The position numbers and the translations under genes were made by a program. Positions 11,399 to 21,727 of a stretch of DNA of 64,000 bases are shown here, piece by piece (positions within the stretch are counted from its first letter, which is position 1; each line of letters begins with the position of its first letter). The stretch spans positions 1,608,501-1,672,500 of the forward strand of contig NW_027185501.1 of the NCBI RefSeq assembly GCF_040183065.1, read 5' to 3'. The stretch comes from Periplaneta americana. Its lineage: Eukaryota; Arthropoda; Insecta; Blattodea; Blattidae. Below the pieces are notes generated by a model. It saw only the letters and a list, made by a program, of their open reading frames with translations, was not told where the DNA came from and made no database searches.

Positions 11399-11650
11399 TC
11401 CACACCTGTGGAGTAATGGTCAGTGTGTCTGGCTGCGAAACCAGATGGCCCGGGTTCGAATACCAGTCAGGGCAAGTTACCTGGTTGAGGTTTTTTCCGA
11501 GGTTTTCCCTCAACCCAATACGAGCAAATGCTGGGTAACTTTTGGTGGACCCCGGACTCATTTCACTGGCATTATCACCTTCATTTCATTCAGACGCTAA
11601 ATAACCTAGATGTTGATACAGCGTCGTAAAATAACCCAATAAAATAAAAT
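11399..11650 (+). mobile_element. tRNA-derived SINE (family 1), copy 1
   Basis: Begins CCACACCTGTGGAGTAATGG with an A-box-like GTGGAGTAATGGTCAG and a B-box GGGTTCGAATACC, followed by a conserved body and an A-rich AATAAAATAAA end. Flanked by AAATCTACATATTTAG (11,383-11,398) and AAATCTACATACTTAG (11,651-11,666), a target duplication with one mismatch within the RNase H LINE. A related copy is at 41,749. Confidence 0.9.
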
Positions 11651-11782
11651 AAATCTACATACTTAGACTTCAACAAACAAAATTTGATAACACAATCTCA
11701 AGGGAAAAAATAGAACTCTCTGCATCATAATCCACAGTTAATTCCCGATTTACCACACAAATCGTCTGTAGCTGTATTTAGA

Positions 11783-11983
11783 TTGGCAACAGGCTGTTTG
11801 GCCAAGCACCTGCATAGATTTGGAATATATCAATCCCCTAACTGCCCATTGTGCAATTCACATCAAGAAATGGATTCGGAACACCTCAAAATCTGTGCTT
11901 CAGTGGCTGACCATGACAATGTCTTTGAAAAATATTGGAGTACAAGAGGGCAAATGACTTTATTGTCAAATGCCTGGCGTTAG
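11783..11983 (+). pseudogene. C-terminal zinc-knuckle segment of outer LINE
   Basis: Encodes CLAKHLHRFGIYQSPNCPLCNSHQE and EHLKICASV, ending in MTLLSNAWR before a CAA tail at 11,985-11,999. The C-x2-C ... H-x4-C residues are intact. It matches the 38,304-38,510 copy closely. Confidence 0.85.
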
Positions 11984-12029
11984 AAAACAACAACAACATA
12001 AATTAATCAATCTTGTTTTGAGAGGATAG

Positions 12030-13039
12030 TAGCAACCTGGAACGTCAGAGGAATACACCACAAAGAAATCGAACTGGAAAGAGAACTAAAAGAAAGAGAA
12101 ATAGACATAGCAGTGATAACAGAAACGAAAAAGAAACAAAAAGGAAGCCAAGACCTAAACAACTATACAATGTTTTATAGTGGGGTTGAAATAACTGAAA
12201 GAGCTCAAGCAGGAGTAGCAATATTAGTAAGCACAAAATTAAGAAACACAATAACAACATATGAATGGGTAAACCAGAGAATAATGAAAATAAGATGCAA
12301 AATACCAAAATGAAATCTTACAATAATAGGAATTTATGCACCAGAAGAGGGTAGAAAACAAGACACAATAGAATTCTACCAGCAACTACAAAAAGTAATA
12401 GATCAAACAAATAAAAATGATTATCTAATCATAGCAGCTGATGTAAATGCCCGTATTGGGAAAACACCAATTACAAATGTAACGGGAAATAATGGAGAAG
12501 AAACGTTAAATAATAATGGGAAAACACTACTAAATTTCGCATGCTTTAATCAATTGAGAATAACTAATAACTACTTCAAACACAAAGAAATTCACAAATA
12601 TACGAGAAGTGAGAGAGGATCATGCTCAATAATAGATTACATTATGGTTAACCAAAAAATGAAAAATCTGGTCAGGGACACAAGAGTCTTTAGAGGAAGC
12701 GACATTCATAGCGATCATTTTCTGCTGATTAGCAAAATAAACATACAAAAGAAATGGTGTAGAAACTGGAAAAAAGAAACAAAAAAGAAAGAAGAGAACA
12801 AACAAGAAATCTATAAAATAAAGTTACTAGAAGAAGAATCGATACAAGACCTATATAAAAGAAGGTTAAGAGACTATACAAATGCAGAAGAGCCAAAAGA
12901 GGAAATTGAAGAAGAATGGCAATGTATTAGAGGACTCTTACATAAAGCAGCAAAAGAAGTTTTAGGGACAAAGAAAATAGGAGGGAGGAATAAAGGCTTA
13001 AAAAAAATGGGATCCCGAAATTCAGAAATTAGTGAGTGA
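12030..13039 (+). pseudogene. APE-type endonuclease of second RTE-like element
   Basis: Visible motifs in order: TWNVRG, ITETK, GIYAPEE, the catalytic AADVNARIG (usually GDFNA), SIIDYIMV and SDHFLL. One in-frame TGA at 12,311-12,313 splits it, and the long frame 12,554-13,039 runs into a lysine/glutamate-rich linker. Confidence 0.8.
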
Positions 13040-13153
13040 AAAAAAAGAGGCTTATCTGAAATATCTTAATAACAAGAATGATCAGAATAAAATAGAATAT
13101 AACAGAACAAGAGCATTAGTAAAAAGATATACTAGGAAACTAAATAGAGAACA

Positions 13154-14764
13154 TTGGGAAAGTTACATAGCAGAAATGGAACACAATTTACATGGAAGAC
13201 AGGACAATTTATAAGAAACCTTAATTCCCAAGAAAAAGATAAAGCAAATCTGACAATTATACAAGACATAGAATTAGAAAATTATTATAAGAAATTGTGG
13301 ACTGATAAAGAAAATGAAGAAGAAACTATAGAAACAAATAAACAATTAACAGAAGTAGATGAACTAGAAATGCAAGAAATGTTAGAAACAGTAAAGAAAA
13401 GTAGGAATAATAAAGCATGTGGAATAGACAACATAAATATAGAATTATTAAAAAATGCCCTGAGAAATTTTCAAGAAAGGCTATTAAATTTTTATAACAA
13501 ATGTTGGAAACAAAAGACTACGCCAGAAGAATGGAAAATAGGGAAGATAATATCGATATTTAAAAAAGGAGATAAAACAAACCCAGAAAATTATAGGGGA
13601 ATAAGCTTACTATGTACAATATATAAAGTATATGCGAAAATGATAAGCCAAAGACTATCAAATATAGCCGACATAATAATATCAGAAGAGCAGACAGGTT
13701 TTAGAAAAGGGAGAAGCTGCACAGATAACGTTTTTACTTGAAAGCAAATAATTGAGAAAAGAAGGGAATTCAACTTAGAAACTCATATCCTTTTCATAGA
13801 TTATAAGAAGGCTTTTGACAAAGTGTCTAGACCACAATTGTGGAATATACTAAATGAAAAGGGAATCCCACTACATTTGATAGAAGTAATTAAAGATATG
13901 TATGGAAAAACAAAAATAAAAATAAATCAAAGAGAACCCATAAGAATAACAGGAGGAGTTAGACAAGGTTGTCCATTATCAACCACTGTTTTTAATATAT
14001 ATCTAGACGACATGATAAGATCATGGAAACAAATAACAACAGGAGGAATTAATTTAGGAAATATGATAATAAAAACGTTAGCCTTTGCAGATGATCAGGT
14101 TTTAATTGCAAAAACAGAGGACGAAATGCAGAGAATGCTATATAAATTAAACGAAATATCAAAAAAATACAACATGGAAATATCACCAGAAAAAACAAAG
14201 GCAATGGCTTTCAAGGGCTCTTATCCAGTTCGGACAAAGATAATTTTAGAAAATAAACCAATAGAACAAGTTTCAAAATTCAATTTCCTAGGTTGCGAAA
14301 TAACATACACAACAGAAACAGATATAAATAATAAGTTAAACAAGTTTAATTATATAACAGGAACACTAAAAAGAACCTTGAAAAATAAAGCCAGAAAAGA
14401 CTCCTTAATAAAATTATATAAGACGATGGCAGTTCCTACAATTACTTATGGATCCGAAACATGGACACTGACGGCACAACATATAGCTAGAATACAAGCT
14501 GCTGAAATGAAATTCCTCAGGCCAATAGCAGGATACCAAAGAACAGACAAAAAACACAATACAGAAATAAGACAACAACTAAACGTAGAGGAACTAAATA
14601 CAACAATAGTGAAATACAGAACAAGTTGGGAAAACCACTTAACAAGGATGACGGACAATAGAATACCAACAGCAGCATACAATTACTCACCACGAGGAAA
14701 AAGAAACTTAGGAAGACCTAAGAAAAGATGGAGGCAGCAACAATTTGGAGCCAGAACAGGCTAA
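13154..14764 (+). pseudogene. Reverse transcriptase of second RTE-like element
   Basis: Two in-frame blocks (13,154-13,741 and 13,742-14,764) separated by one TGA. Motifs: [67 protein letters not shown] at about 14,089 and a CETWTLT-like SETWTLT at 14,456. Apart from the TGA the catalytic boxes look intact. The C-terminus ends PKKRWRQQQFG before the GAA tail. Confidence 0.85.
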
Positions 14765-14902
14765 TGGAAGGCCTAAACCGTGATGTAGAAGAAGAAGAAG
14801 AAGAAGTATATTTCAATATTTACCGGTAATGTAGACTATTTTTAGTAGTAGATTAGCTTACATGTAGCTCTAATATATTCAGTTAAATACAATGACTTAC
14901 TA

Positions 14903-15216
14903 TGTACAGGGTTGGTTATAATCTTTGCTTAGGGATCAAAAGTAAAAACAAATCCATATAAACACACATGGCTATTATAACTTTTTAAAATTATTAATTT
15001 TTACACATATTCTGCATCAATAATTTGCCTCCCAGTTAGCAACCAATCTTATGTGGATTATCAAAGAAGAAGGTGCATCACCGTTTTTGAGAGAACGTGG
15101 TAACACTCTTGATCTTCTTTAAAAATGAATTGCAAACTAAGTTATAATAGCCAAATGTGTTAATATGGTTTTGCTTTTACATTGGACCCCTAGGCAAAGT
15201 TTATGAACTTAACACC
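14903..15216. mobile_element. MITE with about 75-bp imperfect terminal inverted repeats
   Basis: The left arm (about 14,905-14,987, ACAGGGTTGGTTATAA onward) and right arm (about 15,138-15,215) are inverse copies with roughly 80 percent identity, sharing GGCTATTATAACTT at their inner ends. The spacer of about 150 bp has no coding potential. The start resembles mariner-type termini, but no clear TA duplication can be read. Confidence 0.75.
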
Positions 15217-15952
15217 ATACTTTGCAACAAGTAGGTTTACATAGGTCTGTGCGTGAAAGTGTTCAAGTATGGACTTAAGATTTGTACTTTTTCATTTACC
15301 TTAGAACTGTTATTTTCATGCTTCCCTACTGTGCTTTGAAGGTAATGATTTGGATGTTGTAAAATAAACTTAAGGTATAAGAATAATCAAAAGAACACAT
15401 GTATTATTATTGTTGCTACTACTACTACTGCTGCTGCTAACCACCATCACCACCGCCACTGCCAACGCCACCATGCTGTAGCTATTATTGTTAATACTGC
15501 TACTACTGCTTACTACTGCTGCTGCAGCTGCTACCACCACCAGCACTACTGCTATTGCTACTGCTACTTCTCCTGCTGCTACTAATGACCACCACCGCTA
15601 CTGTTTGTGCTGCTAATACTACAGCTACTGCTAACCATGAAGGCTTTTTCCTGTAAAATAGGCAATATTGTGTCAAAGTACTTTATCTTGACTTTATATT
15701 ATATGAACGATACATGAAGTTTTTTTTTTTTTTTTGACAAATAATAGTCTGTTTTTCAGGTACGAAAAAAAAAAAAAAGATAGTATTTGACTTCAGTTCA
15801 TTACAATTATCTCCGAAAGTGAAAATGGATATTTCTTGGATACAGGATCATTTCCCTTTGGTCACTTATTGAATTTATCTTCATAGTAATACTGATAATT
15901 ATGATTTTTTATATTTCTACGTAACTACATAAACCATTAATTTATTTTCCAG
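15217..15952. repeat. Imperfect trinucleotide tract and intron end
   Basis: About 15,395-15,640 is a decayed CTA/CTG/CCA trinucleotide array. Long T and A runs follow at 15,720-15,735 and 15,764-15,778. The remaining sequence leads into the exon 4 acceptor and holds nothing else I recognise. Confidence 0.7.
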
Positions 15953-16141
15953 GAGTTTCTAAGCATCTTTTCGTAACAAAGTTAAGACTTCTTGATGATG
16001 GTCTTATCACTGAAGCCCAGGAAGTGGAAGAAGTCATTGCAGATCTACTTTCATCTTCAAATCCAACGAATGTAGTAAATGAAGCTACTACAGTTCTGGT
16101 GGAAGAAAGATTGCAAGAGTACTATAGCAGAATGAAGAAAA
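15953..16141 (+). CDS. Polr1A: Polr1A exon 4
   Basis: The acceptor is TTTTCCAG. The donor GTTAGT is weaker than the others but places the exon end in the correct phase. It encodes about 63 residues: KHLFVTKLRLLDDGLITEAQEVEEVI and a helical acidic stretch ending RMKK. In the family this is the variable helical segment between the zinc sites. The 7.3-kb intron before it holds several LINE insertions. Confidence 0.85.
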
Positions 16142-16272
16142 GTTAGTTGTCCTTCATTTAAATTTACTTTCATAAATGATTTGTTCATAGTACACTTATT
16201 TATAAAATTTGAAATCACTGTAACTTTATTCATGGAGGGGAAAGAGGAATCTGTAATGAAGCCCAGTGAGAC

Positions 16273-17815
16273 CTCAGTCTACTATATACAGTCACGAAGC
16301 TTGGGATGATGTTTTTGCAATTCTCACAATAGTTGCTAGCCGCTTGGAGCGCTGTGAGTACCAGGAACAATAGACTGTACCACAGCCATCGTGATCTAAT
16401 ACCATGTAACTCTCTTAACCCGATCACAAAGGGCGGCGTTTCAACCATATAAATTAGTTGGAATGCATAAACAGTAACATATGTTTCTCTAAAATGTAGT
16501 GTAATTCCATTAATAAAATTTAAAACAATGATTATGAGACACTTCAGACATAATTCACTTGCGAGTTAACATGTAATATTATTTATTGTGTGAAAATTAC
16601 GTTGTTCGTATGTTTAATACATGCCTTTATTTTGAGTAAATATCGCGAAATTCTTGTACATTCATTTATTGCTGATTCAATAATTTTCAATTGCACCGCA
16701 CGGATCTTTAGATATATTGCAATTATAGGTTATGTTTACTGTACCAGTTGCCCCTTTCTGTCTAAATTTAGCGATCTCCAATGCCTTGCCATTCATATGA
16801 AAATTATAGGTTATGTTTACTATATTTAACCTACTATATTCCTAAATTCGCAATCATACATTATAATTAAGCATAATGTCATGTATGATACCCCAGACAT
16901 TCAATTTGTCTGTATTTTAATACTACAATTGAATTGTATTTATCTACTACTTAAGAGACGAAGTAACACAATTGTACGTACACGAATTTCATAGGAGTGG
17001 TATGGTAAATGTTTTGTCTAAAATTAGGGAAAGTAGATGTGCTAAATTGAAATCACAATATAAATTCTTTTTTATTAAACCTCAAAATACCTTCCATTCT
17101 AAACTTGAAATGTTGACGCGAACAGATTATGTTAACATGTAAAATTCTCTTCACATTAAAATAACACAGTTTTGTAATTATTTCTGCAACATATTATGCA
17201 ACAAGAAGTAAACGGAACTTATGGACACATTACACTAAATAAAGCTTAGCAATGGTAAGCATTAAAGTTATAATATAATATTTCACTGAGCTCCATACAC
17301 AGAAATAGAAAACCCGAACAAACATTACGGCCTGGTCTAGATCGAAAAGGCATTGACTGTGCCATATTTCGCATTTTTGTGAAAAGCTATGTAAACTGTG
17401 AAATATTCGTTATCGGTTGTAATAACTGTAAATGGCTAAAATACAACAATTTGAATAATAATATGGGAAAGGAGACGTTTGTAATACTATAAATTGTAAG
17501 AAAAATAGGTTAGAGTTATGCTTCTTCCGAAAGATCCAGGAAGGTGAGTTTATAGAATATATAGGCTATTTTATGAAAATAATATATAAACCTTCTGTAT
17601 TTCGTATTTCAATAGTGGAAGGAAGTTGTTAATTTTTCAAAAGAACACGATATCAAAAGTACAATACATTTTATGGTCTGCTAGGGAAAGAGTCTGTGAT
17701 GAGGCGATAGTAGCGATCCTGGTGGTGAGCAACTATCTATGGATGCATATTTCAACTGTCTATGTTTGCATATTTAGTAAGTATTAAGCTTCGTGACTGT
17801 ATATACTAGACTGTG
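16273..17815. mobile_element. 1.5-kb nonautonomous DNA element, 30-bp TIR, 7-bp TSD
   Basis: Termini read CTCAGTCTACTATATACAGT (left) and, inverted, CACAGTCTAGTATATACAGT (right). The repeats extend through CACGAAGCTT with two mismatches in 30 bp. GTGAGAC occurs immediately outside both ends (16,266-16,272 and 17,816-17,822). The interior has no ORF above 80 codons. The superfamily is undetermined. Confidence 0.8.
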
Positions 17816-17822
17816 GTGAGAC

Positions 17823-18516
17823 TATGTAGATTCTCCTGCAAAGAAAAGTCTACAGAATCATTCTTGAAGCATTTAAGTCAGAACACATTAGAACAGAAAT
17901 AATTCAGCTCTCATTATTGAGTTTGGAATATTCGTTAATTTGCCATTTAAATTGTCTTGTCAACCAATTTTAGTCTCTTTAGAGTTGGGTCAGACCGAGT
18001 CGATCTCTGATGAAACAGTTTATTGTTACAAAATCTTGCAGGTAAACAATTTTGTGGTCTGCGAATTAAGATTGCTTTCAACAGTGGTTAGAAAATTACA
18101 TTGTTACTTGTTGTGCTGAAATCCTGATTAGTGCTGATTTGTTAAGATTTTGTAGGTACTTTCCTATTATAATTCTTTTCAAAATATTCATTCCAATGTA
18201 AGAACAGCAGCAACATAATTTGCTATTTTTGTCACAGAGATAAAGCACTGTCACATTTTCTGTCTTGGAAATATTCGTGCAAATATAAAAAAAATTCTTG
18301 AGACTGCCTGTTGAGAGTTCCGCTTTTCCATTTTGCTGGGAAAACCTGTAGTGCTACATTTACAATAATATTGAACTAATTACTACACAGCTTACAAATT
18401 TACAAGATTTAATACACTAATTAAACTGTTTAAAATACAAAAACATTATATAGTACCAATATTGCTTTATATTTTTTTTCCATTTTGAATCTTGTGTACA
18501 CCACTTTTAACACTTG
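17823..18516. other. Intronic sequence without recognised features
   Basis: AT-rich sequence between two transposons in the intron separating Polr1A exons 4 and 5. No exon, repeat structure or tail was identified. Confidence 0.5.
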
Positions 18517-18538
18517 AATATAATTAATTAATGAACTA

Positions 18539-19054
18539 GTGGAATACAACAAGTATGCAGACAACATACTATACTGGCACAGATATGTAGACGATATACT
18601 CATACTATACAAAGGAAACAAAAGACAAATACACAAACTACACCAATACATAAACAAATTACACCCAAAACTTCAATACACACTAGAACTTGAAAACAAC
18701 AACTCCATAAATTTCCTAGACATCACCATAACAAAAATCGACAACAAACACACCTTCAAAATATACAGAAAACCAACCACCACCACCACACACATACACA
18801 ACACATCTAACCACCCCATACAACACAAACATGCTGCATTCAGGACAATGGTACACAGATTACTCAACATACCCATGAGCCAACAACACTACAATGAAGA
18901 AATGAACGCAATCAAATTCATAGCACACGAAAATGGATACAATCCAAACATAATAGACAACAACATAAGGAAGACAAAACAAAAACTTAACAAACACATA
19001 AATACACAAAACACAAACACAAGAACACAAGAAATACATCACACTAACATATGA
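18539..19054 (+). pseudogene. Penelope-like RT C-terminal segment
   Basis: The frame begins inside the RT: YWHRYVDDILILYKG carries the catalytic YVDD box, followed by LQYTLELENNNSINFLDITI and FKIYRKPT, both standard after the palm in this class, then a helical thumb region with HAAFRTMVHRLL. It ends at a TGA created by a frameshift near 19,045. Confidence 0.9.
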
Positions 19055-19577
19055 AAACAAAAGCACACATAAGATCGCATCTTCATTCAGAAAACAGAAA
19101 TACAACATAACATACAGAACAGAAAACACACTACAAAGACATCTCAACACACAAAAAACACAAACAAATAAATACGACCACACAGGCGTATACAAACTCA
19201 CATGTAATAGTTGCGACAAGTTCTACATAGGACAGACAAGCAGATCATTCCAAACTCGCTACAAAGAACACATTAAAGCTATAACCAGAGGACACAATAC
19301 ATCTACATACGCCGATCACATAACCAATGCCAACCATACATACAATAACATAAATACGGACATGGAAATCCTACACACACAACCCAAGAACCAAAGACTC
19401 AACACACTAGAACAATACAAAATATACAAACACACTAAAACACACCCCGATCAAATCCTCAACACACAGATCAATTTCAGTACACACACACTATTTGACT
19501 CCACAATCCAACACATTCCAACAATAAAACACACCCTCCTAACAGGCAGAGAAGTTCGAGATGACGCCGCGGTCTAG
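19050..19577 (+). pseudogene. Penelope-like GIY-YIG endonuclease domain
   Basis: In the frame following the shift, SSFRKQKYNITYRT leads to GVYKLTCNSCDKFYIGQTSR: the GVY...YIG pair is the GIY-YIG core and the intervening C-x2-C is the characteristic insertion of Penelope endonucleases. FQTRYKEHIKAI provides the conserved arginine and the glutamate/histidine helix. The domain then runs to a TAG at 19,575. Confidence 0.9.
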
Positions 19578-19626
19578 TAGGCTCTGATGATGGTGCGTGA
19601 TGCACTGAAACAGCTGTAAGCCAGAC
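19572..19626 (+). ncRNA. Hammerhead ribozyme (type I-like) in Penelope-like element
   Basis: Core CTGATGA at 19,584-19,590 and GAAA at 19,607-19,610. Stem II is GTGC/GCAC (19,593-19,596 with 19,602-19,605). Stem III is the very short A-U, C-G pair around loop AGCT (19,610-19,617). Stem I pairs GGCT (19,580-19,583) with AGCC (19,619-19,622) and, beyond an internal loop, GTCT (19,572-19,575) with AGAC (19,623-19,626). Predicted cleavage is after A19,618. T19,591 is unpaired beside stem II, a mild deviation. Minimal hammerheads with two-base-pair stem III are established in Penelope-like elements. Confidence 0.8.
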
Positions 19627-19785
19627 AAATATTACATATTTAACACGAGTAAGTCCACTAGTTCATCAATTAATTATATTTTTTTTTTTATGACAACTAC
19701 ATTCAACTAACCTAAATAAGACTTAATAACAACACACAATATATATTCCATATGAAACAATATCTATAATACAGTATGATACTAG

Positions 19786-20848
19786 CAGTGGCGGTTCGTG
19801 CCTGAAATGACAAGGGGTTCACTACTTTTATGATGTTACATACTTTTCCAGTACTTTAAACAATATTTAATTTCTGAAAGATTAAAAAATACTAAATCTA
19901 CTAAAGTAGATAATTGCCTTAAATGAGCCTGATGATGATGATGATGATGATGATCAATTATCTCTGAAAGAACATGGCGATTTTTCCTTATGTTATCATT
20001 CTGTCTTTCGATATACTATCTGAAAGCTTAGCTAAGCTGTTTTCTGATTTCTGTTCTTCCAAGGGCTGATAAATCTAGGCAAGCATTCTTATGAGCAATA
20101 GATTCCTCATGCTTCTTAATTTTCCGTGTCAAATGGCTTAAATCTGACACACCAGTGCATGTCCAGTTCGTATCTTTACCCTTAACAAATAGCAGGCATG
20201 GGAAACAAGATAATTTATTTGTAGATTCACAACTGCAAATCCAGCTGTTTTATTTTTCATATTTTTTTACATTGAAAGTCCTGCAAAATGTCTTACCTCG
20301 GCATGTTTGTGCTTGCTTTAAATAGAATTGAGGTAATGACCTTCCAAGCTTCTTTATTTTACACTTATCTTCCAAGATTAAAACTGAAACATTTGTTTAT
20401 AAAAGATATTGAACACTATTCATTTTCTTTGGAAACGAACATTGGTCACACTCACAGATGAATATATTAAGACGAAAACACCAAGAATGACTAAGTGGAC
20501 ATTTAAAGGATTGTAAGAAGCCATTAATAAATACAACAATCAGTAACACACACGTACACGATCTCAGCTACAGACTGGAGCTATCTTCTGGTTTGCAACA
20601 CGAAGCCTTTCGCTTGTCGGCTGTCTCACGATCACGTCACTACAGCTGTGCTGGTTCAAACACCAGCTGACTCGGCGAGGTTTAGAGGAGAAATTGAACC
20701 TCGTAAGCATGTATTTGTATATGTCTGCAATCCCTGTGGTTCATTAAATTTAACACGAGAAAGACATATAATACATATTCCGAAGTAAACAAATTGTTTT
20801 TCCTGGGGGTTCTCTAAAGCATTGAACGCATAGGATTTACCACCACTG
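19786..20848 (-). mobile_element. hAT derivative with remnant of transposase zinc finger
   Basis: Ends CAGTGGCGGTTCG (left) and CAGTGGTGGTAAA (right, inverted), flanked by 8-bp duplications GATACTAG (19,778-19,785) and GATGCTAG (20,849-20,856), one mismatch. On the minus strand at about 20,250-19,970, SWICSCESTNKLSCFPCLLF and DLSHLTRKIKKHEESIAH match the TTF-type zinc-finger start of hAT transposases of the DUF4371 kind. The catalytic and dimerisation parts are deleted, so it depends on an active relative. Confidence 0.85.
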
Positions 20849-20867
20849 GATGCTAGTCAGCAAAGTT

Positions 20868-21098
20868 TTATGGCTACCAATGTAGCTCAGTCAGCTGAGA
20901 CACTTGCCTATCAGTCCGGAGTTGCTCTTGGGTGTGGGTTCAATTCCCACTTGGACTGACCATAAGGCATATATCAGGTAATCTATGGCGAATCCTCCGT
21001 CTCATCTTGTTATATACCATCTTGCTATCACCAATCTCATCGACGCTAAATAACACAGTCGTTGATACAGCATTGTTAAATAATCAACTAAAAAAAAG
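20868..21098 (+). mobile_element. tRNA-derived SINE (family 2)
   Basis: The tRNA-like head has A-box TGTAGCTCAGTCAGCTGAG and B-box GGGTTCAATTCCC. The body ends in an A-run with AACTAAAAAAAAG. It shares the GCTAAATAA ... TTGATACAGCATTGTTAAATAA end segment with family 1, implying a common 3' module. It does not fold as a functional tRNA because acceptor arms are missing. Confidence 0.8.
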
Positions 21099-21228
21099 AA
21101 CACGGTTTTATAACAAAGATAAGAATAACTAATTTTTGATAATTTGTATGTGCTTATGAGCTGAACACAAATAAGACACTGAAAAGTTCCAACATGTAAC
21201 ATTTTTCAGAAACTTGTATTTTATTAAT

Positions 21229-21727
21229 ATTAGAAGAGAAAAATTCGCTCCGGTGCCAGGGATCGAACCTGGGTCCTTGGTTCTACGTACCAAGTGCTCT
21301 CATCATTGAGCTACGCCGAAGTTCAGTCCACAGCACCGGATCGAACCCCTCTCCTCCAGTGTTTTTCTCTTTGTGGCCTGACTCCAAGTTGGGCATGTAT
21401 GCTGACATTTTATTAAGTCAACTGCCATTATACAAGGAGCGCACTCAGTTGAGTGACTTGGTGCCCGGGATTCCACAGTAATATGCGTAGTAATCTGTGC
21501 AGTAATATGCACTGTTGCTAGAAGAATCTACTAAATATTATTATTTTTGGGTCGTACAGAATACATCTGTTATGGTAATAATTAATATTAGAGGAGAAAA
21601 ATTCGCCTGTGCTGGGGATCGAACCTGGGTGTTTGGTTCTACGTGCCAAGTGCTCTCACCATTGAGCTACGCCGAAGTTCAATCCACAGCACCGGGTCGA
21701 ACCCCTCTCCTCCAGTGTTTTTCCCAT
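21229..21727 (-). mobile_element. Two copies of a tRNA-like SINE in direct orientation
   Basis: Copies at about 21,229-21,370 and 21,587-21,727 are roughly 90 percent identical. On the minus strand each has A-box GTAGCTCAATGATGAG-type and B-box GGTTCGATCCC sequences and a companion half ending in the shared CTCTCCTCCAGTGTTTTT. The 215 bp between them are unique. They could be two insertions or a local duplication. Confidence 0.75.

Larger units (their letters stand above)
8930..11995 (+). mobile_element. RNase H-bearing non-LTR retrotransposon (outer copy, split three ways)
   Basis: A 5'-truncated I/Jockey-type element is present as three + strand pieces: 8,930-9,778 (end of RT, start of RNase H), 11,203-11,398 (rest of RNase H) and 11,651-11,995 (C-terminal zinc-knuckle region and CAA-repeat tail). 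The first gap is a twin-primed LINE insertion flanked by a 14-bp duplication; the second is a SINE. The order of pieces matches an uninterrupted relative at 37,612-38,520. Several stops, for example after IESSL at 9,295, show it is dead. Confidence 0.85.
12025..14810 (+). mobile_element. Second RTE-like non-LTR retrotransposon, nearly full length
   Basis: Starts at ATWNVRGIHH (12,030), the beginning of an APE endonuclease, and ends with a GAA repeat at 14,790-14,810. The order is endonuclease (12,030-12,750), basic linker, RT (13,370-14,150) and C-terminal region. The coding strand is strikingly A-rich. Disruptions are few: a TGA at 12,311, frameshifts near 13,030 and 13,190 and a TGA at 13,739. 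It is therefore younger than neighbouring LINEs. No RNase H. It sits directly after the tail of the RNase H LINE. Confidence 0.85.
18517..19680 (+). mobile_element. Penelope-like retroelement, 5'-truncated, with inverted termini
   Basis: Contains the end of a reverse transcriptase, a linker and a GIY-YIG endonuclease, the defining combination of Penelope-like elements. The two ends form a 27-bp inverted repeat with one mismatch (18,517-18,543 and 19,654-19,680; AACTAGTGGA in the left arm). A hammerhead ribozyme lies just inside the 3' end. One frameshift near 19,045 separates the two domains. Such 5'-truncated copies with an inverted fragment of the 3' end are known for this class. Confidence 0.9.

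Noticed and set aside
21229..21727. True tRNA genes
   Set aside because: A- and B-boxes are present but acceptor stems and a proper anticodon stem are not, and copies are repeated with shared bodies, so they are SINEs. The same applies to 42,212 and 63,597.
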